Part shown: piece by piece, positions 8,675-16,774 of the stretch | Layout of the letters: the number at the start of each line of letters is the position of its first letter | Position numbering within the stretch: the first letter of the stretch is position 1 | DNA from: Prado023 sp963700395 | Lineage (GTDB): Bacteria > Actinomycetota > Actinomycetes > S36-B12 > CAIYMF01 | Length of the DNA stretch: 27,082 bases | NCBI GenBank assembly: GCA_963700395.1 | Contig: CAVOXI010000007.1 | Coordinates: 1-27,082 of the forward strand | Reading direction: 5' to 3' | Position numbers and translations under genes: made by a program | Notes under the pieces: model-generated | Seen by the model: the letters and a program-made list of their open reading frames with translations, nothing else | The model's database searches: none | Told to the model about the DNA's origin: nothing

Positions 8675-8795
8675 AACTTGCGGCCGCAGGTCGTTGGCCT
8701 GCGGCAGGTGCGTTTGGAGGGGCGGGATCCGACCAGACCACGGCGCCAAGATCGAGGTGCTGGTTGCCGCCGAAAGCGACCTGGGTGGTTGCTGC

Positions 8796-9266
8796 CTATC
8801 GGCCCCCGAGGCGGAACTCAACGTCCTTCTGCACGAACGTGCAGCCCGTGAAACTTGAGTCATCGCACGCCGTGAATGAAAGGAAGGCCAGTGCCACGCC
8901 GGCCTTGAAGGCTGACAGACTCGCGGTGTCGGGCCGGATTGTTACCGTCACAGTCTGAGCGGTTCCCGAGCAGCCCGGCAGCACCACCGCCCCGATTTCG
9001 GTGTCCCACTGTCCGCTTCCCACCACTAGTCCGCCGCCCTGAACTCTCTGGCGAACCTGGAGTAACAACGTCCCGTATCCGCCCTCGCAGGTGTACGTCA
9101 CTGGCGCGTTCAGAGCGGCGCCCTTGGCAAGGAGTTGGCCGTTTCCGATCGCTAGCTGCGTGACCGAACCGGTAGCTGACGCACTGCTGGGTAGCAGGGC
9201 CAGTGATCCAAGAGCCAGGCCAAATGCGCAAAGACTGCGCAGAGCTGCTGCGGCTTTCATGATCAT
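8796..9266 (-). CDS. Small secreted hypothetical protein
   Basis: A 156-residue frame from ATG 9266; the second Met (9260), nine bases after AGGAAG, is probably the true start. The N-terminus is a standard Sec signal peptide: MKAAAALRSL, a hydrophobic core CAFGLALGSLALLP, and a cleavage site near SSASA/TG. The mature part is about 125 residues, rich in Thr, Gly and Val with beta character. It has four cysteines (TCEGGYG, PGCSGT, TACDDS, TGCTF), suggesting two disulfides outside the cell. The family is not recognised; the fold could be Ig-like. It stands alone, with a broken Doc gene upstream and the stress protein gene downstream in the same direction. Confidence 0.8.
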   Translation of the reverse strand: MIMKAAAALRSLCAFGLALGSLALLPSSASATGSVTQLAIGNGQLLAKGAALNAPVTYTCEGGYGTLLLQVRQRVQGGGLVVGSGQWDTEIGAVVLPGCSGTAQTVTVTIRPDTASLSAFKAGVALAFLSFTACDDSSFTGCTFVQKDVEFRLGGR

Positions 9267-9510
9267 TCACTTCCTAGCATCGAACTCGGATATCGATCAG
9301 GAGAGGAGCTGAAGGGACTCCGCTCCCGGAGGTGGGGCCACTTCGGTGTCGACGTCTGCTGCGTCAGTATTGGGACACACCCAGTGCGACGAAGAATGCC
9401 GATCTCGTCGGCCTTGCGCTTGTATCCCGCGACTCACCGTTGGTCCTGCTGGTTACGGTGAGGCCTACCTCGCCAACAATCGCCCTCCTCCCTCGGGCCG
9501 CGTTGGCGGA

Positions 9511-9881
9511 CTATCCCAAGGTCGTCCTGCAAGTGGCCGGTGTCAACCCTTGACCAGTCCCGCTAGCCGAGTGGACAGGCGGCGCTATGACGCAGGTCCC
9601 AAGCGGGTTGCCAACCAGTCCAGCGATCTCGGGCACATCGAGTTGACCGGTTGCTGGCTTGAGGATCAGGTCCTCGGCTTCGTCGACGGTGTAGACGAGG
9701 TATTGGCCGAGAAGATGCGGGTGGCTGACCACGCAGGACGCTTGTTGCCATCGACGAGGGCATGGTTGCGGACCAGCGAGCTGGAGAAGCGCGGCGGCCT
9801 TGTCCTGAAACGCCGGACTGCGTCGTCACCGAAGACGGTGACTCGTGGGCGGCCCGCGGCCGCAGCGCACTGTCCGGCGTC
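9511..9881 (-). pseudogene. doc: Doc/Fic-family toxin, frame-broken and 5'-truncated
   Basis: Doc-type Fic sequence appears in pieces across frames. GRPRVTVFGDDA (about 9820-9860) is the conserved N-terminal block, then FQDKAAALL (about 9785-9810). The active-site motif HALVDGNKRPAW (about 9730-9765) matches HxFxDGNxR with Leu for Phe. YLVYTVDEAEDLIL and ATGQLDVPEIAGLV (about 9610-9700) form the C-terminal helix region. At least three indels separate them. The usual Doc N-terminus (a helix before the RPR block) and any Phd-like antitoxin gene upstream are not seen. Doc phosphorylates EF-Tu and is paired with an antitoxin in intact systems. This looks like the leftover of a lost toxin-antitoxin locus. 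Confidence 0.7.
9576..9593. repeat. 18-bp motif, copy 3 of 3
   Basis: CAGGCGGCGCTATGACGC lies in the 3' tail of the broken Doc gene, just beyond its recognisable domain. It is the third occurrence of this motif within 1.6 kb, all in the same orientation. Confidence 0.45.
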
Positions 9882-10057
9882 CTTGCAGACGCCCCTGCCA
9901 CGGGCGCCCTACCGAAATGCACCCTGCTCATTCCTGCACCCTAGGCACTGTTGCCTCGCAAGGCAGACGGGATTGGCGTTGCGCGGAACCCAGCCACGGC
10001 ATTCTGTCCGGTGCCGCCGCCTGAGATCCCGGCTGACCGGTGAGGTGCCTGCCGCCG

Positions 10058-10408
10058 TCAACGCCCCCATGGCTCCGGATTTCGTATGTAGGTAGCCGGA
10101 GAGAATCGCTCCCTGATCCTCGATGTCAGGTGGCCATCCACAGGGCCGTAGCCGGGAACGACTGCGCCGAATTCGTTCTTGATCTCCTGCCGCTGTCCCT
10201 CCAACACCTGCAGAGAGGCGCGGCATGTGCGACTCAGACGCTCCATTTCGGAGTTGTAGCGCTTCCAGAACTCGTCCTCCGCGAGGCCTCCAGCTTTGTG
10301 GAGGTCGTACCAATCATCGATCTGGCGCTGAGCTAGTTTCGCCTGCGTTGCAAGGACACCAGCCAGCGCGTCGGCAGTCGACAAGTAGCGAAGTTCAGCG
10401 GCCCACAA
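10058..10408 (-). CDS. Helical hypothetical protein, last gene of unknown cluster
   Basis: A 116-residue protein beginning at TTG 10408, which overlaps the end of the preceding gene by 14 bases. It is mostly predicted helix: LRYLSTADALAGVLATQAKL, then QIDDWYDLHKAGGLAEDEFW and ERLSRTCRASLQVLEGQRQE, consistent with a helical bundle or short coiled coil. The tail (GPVDGHLTSRIRERFSPATY) is less regular. I do not recognise a family. The overlap implies translational coupling with the 362-residue gene upstream, so the two products probably work together. The alternative of a later start would leave a larger gap; no better ribosome binding site is visible. Confidence 0.6.
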   Translation of the reverse strand: MWAAELRYLSTADALAGVLATQAKLAQRQIDDWYDLHKAGGLAEDEFWKRYNSEMERLSRTCRASLQVLEGQRQEIKNEFGAVVPGYGPVDGHLTSRIRERFSPATYIRNPEPWGR

Positions 10409-11483
10409 ACGAGATCTGACGGCGGCACTGAATGGTGGCGCCTTTCAGCTCGGCCAAGATCTCGCCGGGGATGACAATCTCCTTGACGCTGACCGCTGTG
10501 GCGTCCCCTTCCGTTACTTTCACGCCGGACTCGATCACACGTTCCAGAAGCTCGCGAGCGCCGTCCAGGATCATCTGCCGGAGATCACCTAACGGCACGT
10601 ACTTCGCGTACGTCTCTCCGCTGCCTTGCGCCAACACCCGGATCAGGGCAGCTAGGAGTGCTACGTCCACCGGTTCCTTGCCGCCGACCTCACGGAAGAC
10701 GGGGGCCAGGAGCGCTGAGGACCGCTTCGAAACAAATATTGAGAGCGCGGATTCCGCAAGAGTGCTGAAAGCAATGCGCTCTATCCTGGCTCTCGCCTCG
10801 GGGATGGGCTTTGCCTCACGGGCTACCATCACGTGGAAGGCAGCGGCCACCGGGTATCGTTTGGGGACTTCTTTGGCGACCTGGCGGGCCACAGCAGTCA
10901 CGTTCTGCTGGAGAGTATCGCCTGCAGCGTCAAGAAGGAGCGATAGGGCTTTTACTCCCGCCTCGACCAGTCCCTTCGTGAGGACCGCGGACAGTCCGTT
11001 GGCGGCGCGCGCGAGGTATTGGGTTTCGAACTGGACCTCGGCGAGGTCGGCGTCGAGGCTGTCTGTGCTTAGGTCGCGAGCTTGCTGTCGCCCGCGCGTC
11101 TCCTTCTCGTAGTACGCCGCCATACCCGCACCGACACCGTCCGCGAATGACGCCGAGAGGCGAAGGGTGAGCAGTAGCACTTTCCCGAAGGGCACAGCTT
11201 GGACAGCCGACTCAGCCTCCTTCTTGACCGCTTCCACGACGACCGCTCTCCAGGCCGTCTCGAGCGCCGTGTCCTTCCGGGCAGTGGTGGCGAAGGTCTT
11301 CGCGATGATGGGTAGCAACTTGTCGACGATTCCTGCCACCGACTCCGTGCTCGCCTTCCGATCCCGCTCTTGAGCCCAGGCCCCCTCTGGAACGGCGCGC
11401 GGGCCGTCCGGAACCATGGCCTCTCCCGCCCCGGTTAGGGCGTGAGCGGGTCCCGTGAGGGCTTCGCTAGGGTAGCCCGCCAT
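10395..11483 (-). CDS. 362-residue helical hypothetical protein of unknown cluster
   Basis: The start is ATG 11483 (MAGYPSEALTGPAHALTG). It overlaps the preceding gene by 17 bases, and is chosen because the longer frame only repeats that gene's end out of phase. The N-terminus (about 50 residues) is Gly/Pro/Ala-rich and probably flexible. The rest is a long series of Ala/Leu/Val-rich amphipathic helices (ESVAGIVDKLLPIIAKTFAT, FGKVLLLTLRLSASFADGVG, GLVEAGVKALSLLLDAAGD). The C-terminal stretch (VKEIVIPGEILAELKGATIQ) has beta character. No signal peptide or clear transmembrane helix is present, and no known motif was seen. It is in one clean frame. Overlaps on both sides point to a tightly coupled operon. 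Confidence 0.75.
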   Translation of the reverse strand: MAGYPSEALTGPAHALTGAGEAMVPDGPRAVPEGAWAQERDRKASTESVAGIVDKLLPIIAKTFATTARKDTALETAWRAVVVEAVKKEAESAVQAVPFGKVLLLTLRLSASFADGVGAGMAAYYEKETRGRQQARDLSTDSLDADLAEVQFETQYLARAANGLSAVLTKGLVEAGVKALSLLLDAAGDTLQQNVTAVARQVAKEVPKRYPVAAAFHVMVAREAKPIPEARARIERIAFSTLAESALSIFVSKRSSALLAPVFREVGGKEPVDVALLAALIRVLAQGSGETYAKYVPLGDLRQMILDGARELLERVIESGVKVTEGDATAVSVKEIVIPGEILAELKGATIQCRRQISFVGR

Positions 11484-12811
11484 CGTCGACCTCCTGCTCC
11501 GAAGGCGATGGTGCGATTGAGGATGCGTGTGCTTCGAACGGCTCGAGGATGTGGCCATTCAGCAACTCTTCGCGACGTCGGATCTCGAGTTCGGCTTGGG
11601 TCGAAATCGCCTCGGCGGTTCTCTGTTGGGCGAACTGGGTCATCACGTCGACATAGCGGCTTGCCTCGATGTAGGACTCGCAGGCCGTGCACCGTCCCAG
11701 CAGTGAGTCGACGTATACGCCCGGTGTGGTGATCTGCGCGCTGCTGCCGCGGCCCTTGCCGTAACGGGACAGTGATTCGCTGCGAGTTCTTTGGGCGCTT
11801 GCGGCGTACTCCCTGATGAATGTCGAGAGCGTCCCTGCCTGGTCTGGAGGGTGCAGTCCGAGAAGGTACTTGACCGCAACAACCAGGGCGATCGCGAGCA
11901 TCTTTAGGCCGCTTGAGGGGTCGGTGGCAATGTCCATGCGAACGCGCAGCGCAAATCCGTGGATCTCTGATGAGACGTCCCGGTCCACCTCGAAGAATCG
12001 CGTGAGGAAGAGCGCCGGAAGAGGTGAAGGACTCCAGAGTCCAGTACGGGATCTCGACGACCTTTCCGTCTGAGTACTTTGCCGGGAAGAGGGACGGGAA
12101 GAGGATGAGTGGTGCGTCGTTGATGACGCGGACCTGGACATCGCAGAGTTTGATCACCTGGAAGAAGTTGAAGGTCACCGTGTGGCAGCTGTTGGGGTTG
12201 CGTATGCGGCGCGTGGTCCGGTTTCACCGCCAGACTCCTGCGTCTGGGTCAGCTTGACCGCCCGGCGGAGCGACACTTCGTTGCTTGCCTTCTCCGTGGC
12301 TTCCACGCACCGTCTTCTCGTCGTGCGCCGATCGTTCGGACGAGCTGCCGTAGGCGCCAGCGGACAGGCTCGCGGAACCCGGTCCCATGCTGAACGATCC
12401 TGTGGCGGAGACGTTCCACCCGAGCTCGGACGCCGCTTCGCGACTAACGGTGTCCTCGTCGGTTCGCGACCGCTCATTGGCGAACAGCGCCTTGCTCGTC
12501 TCGTCGTCAATGTTCTCGATCTCGTTCGTTGTTCGTTGCCACGAGCTGACCTCAAGGGCCAGCTCCTCGTTGGGCAGCAGGGACATCGAGGAGACCAGCT
12601 GACCCCAGAGAGTGAAACCCGGGTGCCGCCACTCCTGCCGATATTCGATCTTCTGGCCGAACGCCCATTTCTGACTTGAGCTGAGCATCAGCTCCGGGAA
12701 GACCACCGGCATGTAGTAGTCCTTTGTGAGGACGAACTTACGCCCGCGAAGCGCGAGGTCGTTCGCGTCAAAGATCGAGGTGCACTGGCAGTCCTCTTGG
12801 ACGCCCGGCAT
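11467..12811 (-). pseudogene. Large unknown protein of the cluster, three frame breaks
   Basis: From ATG 12811 (MPGVQEDCQCTSIFDANDLA) the frame gives a folded-looking start with KDYYMPVVFPELMLSSSQKW and RQEWRHPGFTLWGQLVSS. A Ser/Gly-rich stretch follows (SATGSFSMGPGSASLSAGAY). Near 12300 the sense moves one frame to TEKASNEVSLRRAVKLTQTQ, and near 12216 to TRRIRNPNSCHTVTFNFFQV and ILFPSLFPAKYSDGKVVEIP. Near 12025 it moves again, to ALFLTRFFEVDRDVSSEIHG, TPGVYVDSLLGRCTACESYI and EQEVDDGGLP with the stop at 11467. Joined, it is about 447 residues. A CxxC-like pair (GRCTACE) and the conserved-looking CHTVTFNFF block suggest a real protein family, but I cannot name it. Shifts of +1, -1 and +1 are needed. 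Confidence 0.6.
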
Positions 12812-12845
12812 CGGAGGCCAACTCGCCTTGGGGGGGTGCGGGCCT

Positions 12846-13205
12846 TCAGATTTTGTTTCCTTCGCGTTGAGCTCCGCGGGTCTTCTTGGTCATCGAGGCG
12901 GCCCACCCCAGCATCTCCTTGGCGAAGCGGTCTTCGTCGACCGCCGCATCGATAACGATGGACCCCGCCAGGTCGACCAGCGAGGGCCAAGTGTCCGCGA
13001 ACTCGGCGGCGGCGGCGGCGTCCGGCAGCACGTCGAGGGCGATGTTCGCGATGGTGTCCTTCGTGACGTCCGTAGCGGCCGCCGGTGGGCTTGCCGTCTG
13101 CGGTGGGGCCGGTGGGTCCGCCTTTGGGGCTTTGGGCCGCACCTCGACGTCTGGCTCTCGCCCGCCGTTCGGGTGACGGGGAGGTTTTCCGTTTCCGTAC
13201 GGCAT
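12846..13205 (-). CDS. Proline-rich-headed hypothetical protein, first gene of unknown cluster
   Basis: A 119-residue protein from ATG 13205, with a strong AGGAG six bases upstream, the best ribosome binding site in the cluster. The first 45 residues are low-complexity and charged, with Pro/Lys/Gly runs (PNGGREPDVEVRPKAPKADP) and a PPAPPQTASPPAAA linker. The second half is a compact helical domain (DTIANIALDVLPDAAAAAEF, WPSLVDLAGSIVIDAAVDED). No family was recognised. Its stop is 34 bases before the next gene's start. A disordered N-terminus plus helical domain would suit an adaptor or anchor protein, but that is a guess. Confidence 0.65.
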   Translation of the reverse strand: MPYGNGKPPRHPNGGREPDVEVRPKAPKADPPAPPQTASPPAAATDVTKDTIANIALDVLPDAAAAAEFADTWPSLVDLAGSIVIDAAVDEDRFAKEMLGWAASMTKKTRGAQREGNKI

Positions 13206-13512
13206 GGGGCACTCCTAGCGTGAACGGCTTCGATCCACGGGAATTCTCCGGCGGGGCTCGGATCTCCGCTATACGCAACTTTGCGTACTGCCCGAGCCCG
13301 GCCCCTTCCCCTTCGGCTGCCGCGAAAAGGGCCGGTCAGGGATCTAGCGGACGTCGCCACAGGCGCCCTGGCCCGCAGCGAATGGGGCTTCGAGGGCGAC
13401 CACATGGTCTGACCGCTACGCCACCGGTCCGATGAGGCGGTGCGCGGCGATGTGAACCCGGGCGCGTGGCCGGCCGGCCCAGGGTCGCCTCCGCGCGGCC
13501 ATCGCGTTGTCG
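13206..13512. promoter_or_regulatory. Gap upstream of the unknown cluster; likely promoter region
   Basis: This 307-base gap between the LuxR-type gene and the four-gene cluster holds no credible ORF. It must carry the cluster's promoter if the cluster is not read through from the regulator. The AGGAG of the first gene is at its left edge. A tRNA-like D-arm string (GGTGGCGTAGCGGTCAGA, minus strand, about 13410-13428) is present without the rest of a tRNA. No clear -10/-35 pair was picked out. Confidence 0.35.
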
Positions 13513-14466
13513 CTAGGTCATGGGTGTCCCACTCAGGGACAGGAGGCCCGCTTGGTTTGCGCGCCTCAGCGCGGAGACCCGATCGCGGACTCCCATGCGC
13601 GCATATGCGTTTTGGAGGTGGCGTTCGACGGTACGCGGCGAGATGCACAGCCGGCGTCCGATCGCGACGGCGGTTAAGCCGTGGGCGGCCAGCGCGAGAA
13701 CGGCAACCTGACGGGGAGTCAGTTTCACCTCGCCCAGCGCCGCGTCACGCTGATCAGCGGACACGGTGGTCGGAAGGTGCTGAGCGAGAGTGGCGCAGTG
13801 GGCATGTACCGACGTTATGACTGCTTGCGCCGCCACGGCACGAGAGTGCTCTTGCGCCGAGAATGGGTCCTTGGGACGGCACACACCCGCCACCAGGACC
13901 TCAAGCCGCCCCCGATGAATGGGAATCCACAAGTGCTGGTCGATGGCGTCCTCGCGCAACTCCGCCTTATAATCCTTGGCCGCAGGTTCCGACAAGGCGG
14001 GAACCTGATCAATCGACAGAGGTGATGTTGCTCCCGTCATCACGTAATGCCGCGCCAAAGGATGGAACTGCGCAGCGCGCGAGGCGACATCGGGGAGGTC
14101 GAACCAGTCCGGTAAGGGATACGCGGCCACATGCGTATGGCCATCAGTAGTCCATCGAAAGTGCCCTGTTACCGGCGCATGCACCTGCCGTGCCAGTTCT
14201 TCACACAGCGCACCCCATGGCACAACCCCGTCCACCCGCTCCAAGACGTCGTGCACGATCTCCCACCACGATCCCAGGCTCCCGCCCGCCTGCAGACCAC
14301 TCACGACGCCCCCCATACGTGACTCTACGTATCGACCCCAAAGGATGCCGCGTAACGTTGACGCTGTCGCGCCAGGTCGGATTGGGTGGCGCCACATCTC
14401 GGACAGTTCCGAGATCAGCACGGCTTTGACCCAATCGGCTGGTCCGCTGGCGGCGAAGAGACCCAC
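13513..14466 (-). CDS. LuxR-family transcriptional regulator
   Basis: The C-terminus is a standard LuxR/FixJ helix-turn-helix: LTPRQVAVLALAAHGLTAVA, then IGRRLCISPRTVERHLQNAY and ARMGVRDRVSALRRA. This is the GerE-type four-helix DNA-binding domain with the typical TVERHL recognition helix. The middle region (AHTHVAAYPLPDWFDLP-like, AVAAQAVITSVHAH) is not a classical receiver and lacks a phosphorylatable Asp motif; it may be a GAF-like sensor. The long frame starts at GTG 14466 (317 residues); ATG 14316 (MGGVVSGLQAGG, 267 residues) is equally plausible, and neither has a strong ribosome binding site. The gene lies upstream of the four-gene cluster in the same direction, and its 5' end faces the phosphatase gene, making it a candidate regulator of either. 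Confidence 0.8.
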   Translation of the reverse strand: MGLFAASGPADWVKAVLISELSEMWRHPIRPGATASTLRGILWGRYVESRMGGVVSGLQAGGSLGSWWEIVHDVLERVDGVVPWGALCEELARQVHAPVTGHFRWTTDGHTHVAAYPLPDWFDLPDVASRAAQFHPLARHYVMTGATSPLSIDQVPALSEPAAKDYKAELREDAIDQHLWIPIHRGRLEVLVAGVCRPKDPFSAQEHSRAVAAQAVITSVHAHCATLAQHLPTTVSADQRDAALGEVKLTPRQVAVLALAAHGLTAVAIGRRLCISPRTVERHLQNAYARMGVRDRVSALRRANQAGLLSLSGTPMT

Positions 14467-14590
14467 CTCGCGGATACCCAGACGGCGGCACCCGGACCGC
14501 CGCCGCCGTGGTCGTGACTTTCACAGGTTGCGGGTAGGCGAGCGAAGCGCGAGTACGCTCTGAGACAATCTCCGATCACGGGGGTGGTTC

Positions 14591-15682
14591 ATGACTCGAA
14601 AGACTTACCCGCTTGCAGATGACCTCAGCGGGTACACGCATCTTCTGCTTTACAGGCACGGTCGCACCGGCTCGGAGCCAGGGAAGTCGGAATCTGATCG
14701 GTCCCTTTCCTCTGCCGGAGTGGACGCCGTCCAACAGGTCGCAAGGCGCCTCGCCGAGGAGGTGACGACGGGAAAGCGGGACTTCGTCATCGCCACCGTC
14801 CTTCACGGGCACTACCGCCAGGTTAGGCAGACCGGCGGACTGGTGAGACAAGCACTCCAAGCGCAGGACGAACACGCCTGGCCGGACGATGTCCGTGCCA
14901 CGCGTGCACTAGACCCGGACTTCTTCAGGGCAGCACCAGGATCGCCAGAGGCAAGGAAGCTTCACAGCGACCACGCATTGGGTTCACCTTCTCCCGGCGT
15001 CGCACTCCTTGTCATCGGCCACGAGCCACAGCTATCTGACATCGCCCGTGGCCTGCAACGGCTGCCACGCCACGGGCGGGTAGTCACGCCCTCGGCTGGC
15101 GTAGCGTGCTTCCGTCTGGTGGGCCAGCATCCTTGGAACAGGCCACGTCTGGAGTGGGTGATCGAACCCACCGACGATGACACGACCGAACTTTTGCGCA
15201 AGAAGATCAGCTCGAAGATGGATGTCGCGAAGGTTTTCGGTGCCGTCATCACATTCGCTCTTGGTATCACCCTGAACGTCCTCTTGGGCGCCAGCACGGC
15301 CAGCGGACTGACACATCGAGGATCGGTTACGGCGGCCGCAGGGGCGCTTGGTTTGGCACTCGTTCTGTACGTCGCCGTGCTCTACGCCTACGACAGCCTG
15401 CTTATGCCATCCCGTTTCTGGGGCACCTCGAACCGCCGGAAACGGCGCAGCCGGGGAGTCGTAGCTCGGCCCCCCAGCTCGCAGAACCTAGTCCTGCAAC
15501 AGAACATGGTGTGGATATGGAGTTGGCCCTTCACGTTCGCCAACATTCTGGTCGTCTTTGCATTCGGCCTCCTTGCTTGGGGAGCAATCGGGATTGCGGG
15601 CGGTTGGGTCGTCGCGACGGCGGCGCTCGCCGTGGCCCTCGCGTTCTGGGTTCCACGCGTTGATCTTGGTGTCCAGGATTGA
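14591..15682 (+). CDS. Histidine phosphatase fused to a four-helix membrane domain
   Basis: ATG 14591 follows GGGGGTGG. Residues 15-180 form a histidine-phosphatase (phosphoglycerate-mutase-like) domain. LLLYRHGRTGS (18-28) carries the RHG motif with catalytic His23. VIGHEPQLSD (141-150) is the second-His block, closest in pattern to the SixA-type small phosphatases. These enzymes remove phosphate through a phospho-His intermediate. After a charged linker (LLRKKISSKMD, 201-211) come four hydrophobic helices at about 217-237, 245-267, 316-336 and 337-355, with a basic loop (NRRKRRSRG) between the second and third. The catalytic domain should sit in the cytoplasm on a membrane anchor. The frame is clean. 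The substrate is unknown. It is divergent from the LuxR-type gene. Confidence 0.8.
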   Translation: MTRKTYPLADDLSGYTHLLLYRHGRTGSEPGKSESDRSLSSAGVDAVQQVARRLAEEVTTGKRDFVIATVLHGHYRQVRQTGGLVRQALQAQDEHAWPDDVRATRALDPDFFRAAPGSPEARKLHSDHALGSPSPGVALLVIGHEPQLSDIARGLQRLPRHGRVVTPSAGVACFRLVGQHPWNRPRLEWVIEPTDDDTTELLRKKISSKMDVAKVFGAVITFALGITLNVLLGASTASGLTHRGSVTAAAGALGLALVLYVAVLYAYDSLLMPSRFWGTSNRRKRRSRGVVARPPSSQNLVLQQNMVWIWSWPFTFANILVVFAFGLLAWGAIGIAGGWVVATAALAVALAFWVPRVDLGVQD

Positions 15683-15882
15683 CGCCGGCCCCGGCCGCCC
15701 CAATCGCTGCGTCAACACCCCGCCGGCTGCGATTGCGGATACTGGCGGCGCTGAGAGGCACCTTCGGGTGTTCTCGCGTTGGATCCGAGGTGGGTTGAGC
15801 ACGCCCTTCCACGACCGCTGCGTGTGGCTGATGATCGGCGAGAGCGAGCTCCGCCCGTTGCGCGAGGGCCTAGGCTGAAAGC

Positions 15883-16431
15883 GTGCTAACCGGCAGATCC
15901 GTGACTCTGCGTCAGGTCCGGGAGGTGGACCTGGATGCGCTGTACAACGCACACACCAACATTCGAAGCCGGGGCGCGTACTTCCCGCTCGGGGTCCTGT
16001 CCCAGACGGCCTTTCGTAGCGAGTTCGCCGAGCACGGCTTCTGGCAGAAGAACGAGGGCATGCTCGTCATCGAGTCGCAGGAGGGCGAGATCACCGGGCA
16101 CATCGAGTTCTTCCGTCCGGTCTCCTACTGGGATGCGTTCGAGCTGTCCTACCAGCTGTACGACGACCAGTCCGCCGGACGTGGATTCGTGACCGAGGCG
16201 GTGCAGCTGCTGGTGGACTACCTCTTCGGCGCCAAGAAGGAGCACCGAATTCAGTTGGTCATCGTTGGCGAGAACTCCGCTTCGCGCCGCATCGCGGACA
16301 AGTGCGGCTTCACGCTCGAGGGGACTGCACGCGGTGCGTTCTTCAACCACGGTCGTAACCACGACGTCCTGCTCTACTCGCTGCTGCGAACGGATCCCCG
16401 GCCCTGGCACGACTCCGGAGGAGGTCACTGA
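15883..16431 (+). CDS. GNAT-family N-acetyltransferase (RimJ/RimL-like)
   Basis: A 182-residue protein from GTG 15883 (VLTGRSVTLRQVREVDLDAL). The opening strand-helix RQVREVDLDALYNAH, the strand GHIEFFRPVSYW and the acetyl-CoA loop QSAGRGFVTEAVQLLVDYLF are characteristic of the Acetyltransf_3 group. NSASRRIADKCGFTLEGTAR is the conserved end motif in which a neighbour residue and an aromatic strand close the fold. It transfers acetyl from acetyl-CoA to an amine; in this subgroup the targets are ribosomal protein N-termini, antibiotics or small amines, and the exact one cannot be told. It starts 200 bases after the phosphatase gene in the same direction; co-transcription is possible but not shown. 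The sequence is in one frame. Confidence 0.85.
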   Translation: MLTGRSVTLRQVREVDLDALYNAHTNIRSRGAYFPLGVLSQTAFRSEFAEHGFWQKNEGMLVIESQEGEITGHIEFFRPVSYWDAFELSYQLYDDQSAGRGFVTEAVQLLVDYLFGAKKEHRIQLVIVGENSASRRIADKCGFTLEGTARGAFFNHGRNHDVLLYSLLRTDPRPWHDSGGGH

Positions 16432-16774
16432 CCCGTCGGAACTGTCGAAGGCACCATCACCAATGACATGTAGCCCGCACAGTGTCGCCCGGGGCCGGCT
16501 GGCGGTGTAGAGACGCAGGGTCTTGCGGCCGCCATCTTGCATTTCGTTGTGGGGTGATGCACGCCCTGGCTTCCCCCTCCTGCAGAGGTGACCGCGATGG
16601 AGCGCCAAAGAGAGAGAAGTCTCGGCAGCCAGGGTGAGGACGACACACATCGTGTGGTGGTTTGGGCGGCGTCCGAGTTGCTGTCAGCACGACAGGGGCG
16701 AAGGCACGCAACGGTTCGGACACGGATGCGGGTGGTCACTTGGCAGGTGGTCGCGTCGACCTGAGACTTGGGTC
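16432..16774. other. Gap without a supported gene
   Basis: This 343-base stretch separates the acetyltransferase and the lipoprotein. Open frames through it on both strands are low-complexity extensions of neighbours or antisense shadows. I see no strong hairpin or operator; it presumably contains the lipoprotein promoter. Confidence 0.4.

Noticed and set aside
9332..9553. A 73-residue plus-strand open frame
   Set aside because: No good ribosome binding site; it runs into the Doc remnant on the other strand and shows no motif.
10432..11112. A 226-residue plus-strand open frame
   Set aside because: It lies antisense to the clean 362-residue cluster gene, which overlaps its neighbours in operon fashion. 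Its composition is typical of antisense.
13372..13434. tRNA-like string (GGTGGCGTAGCGGTCAGA) on the minus strand
   Set aside because: It resembles a tRNA D-arm, but I could not pair an acceptor stem or find a TTCGANNCC T-arm or a matching anticodon arm. It may be a tRNA fragment at most.
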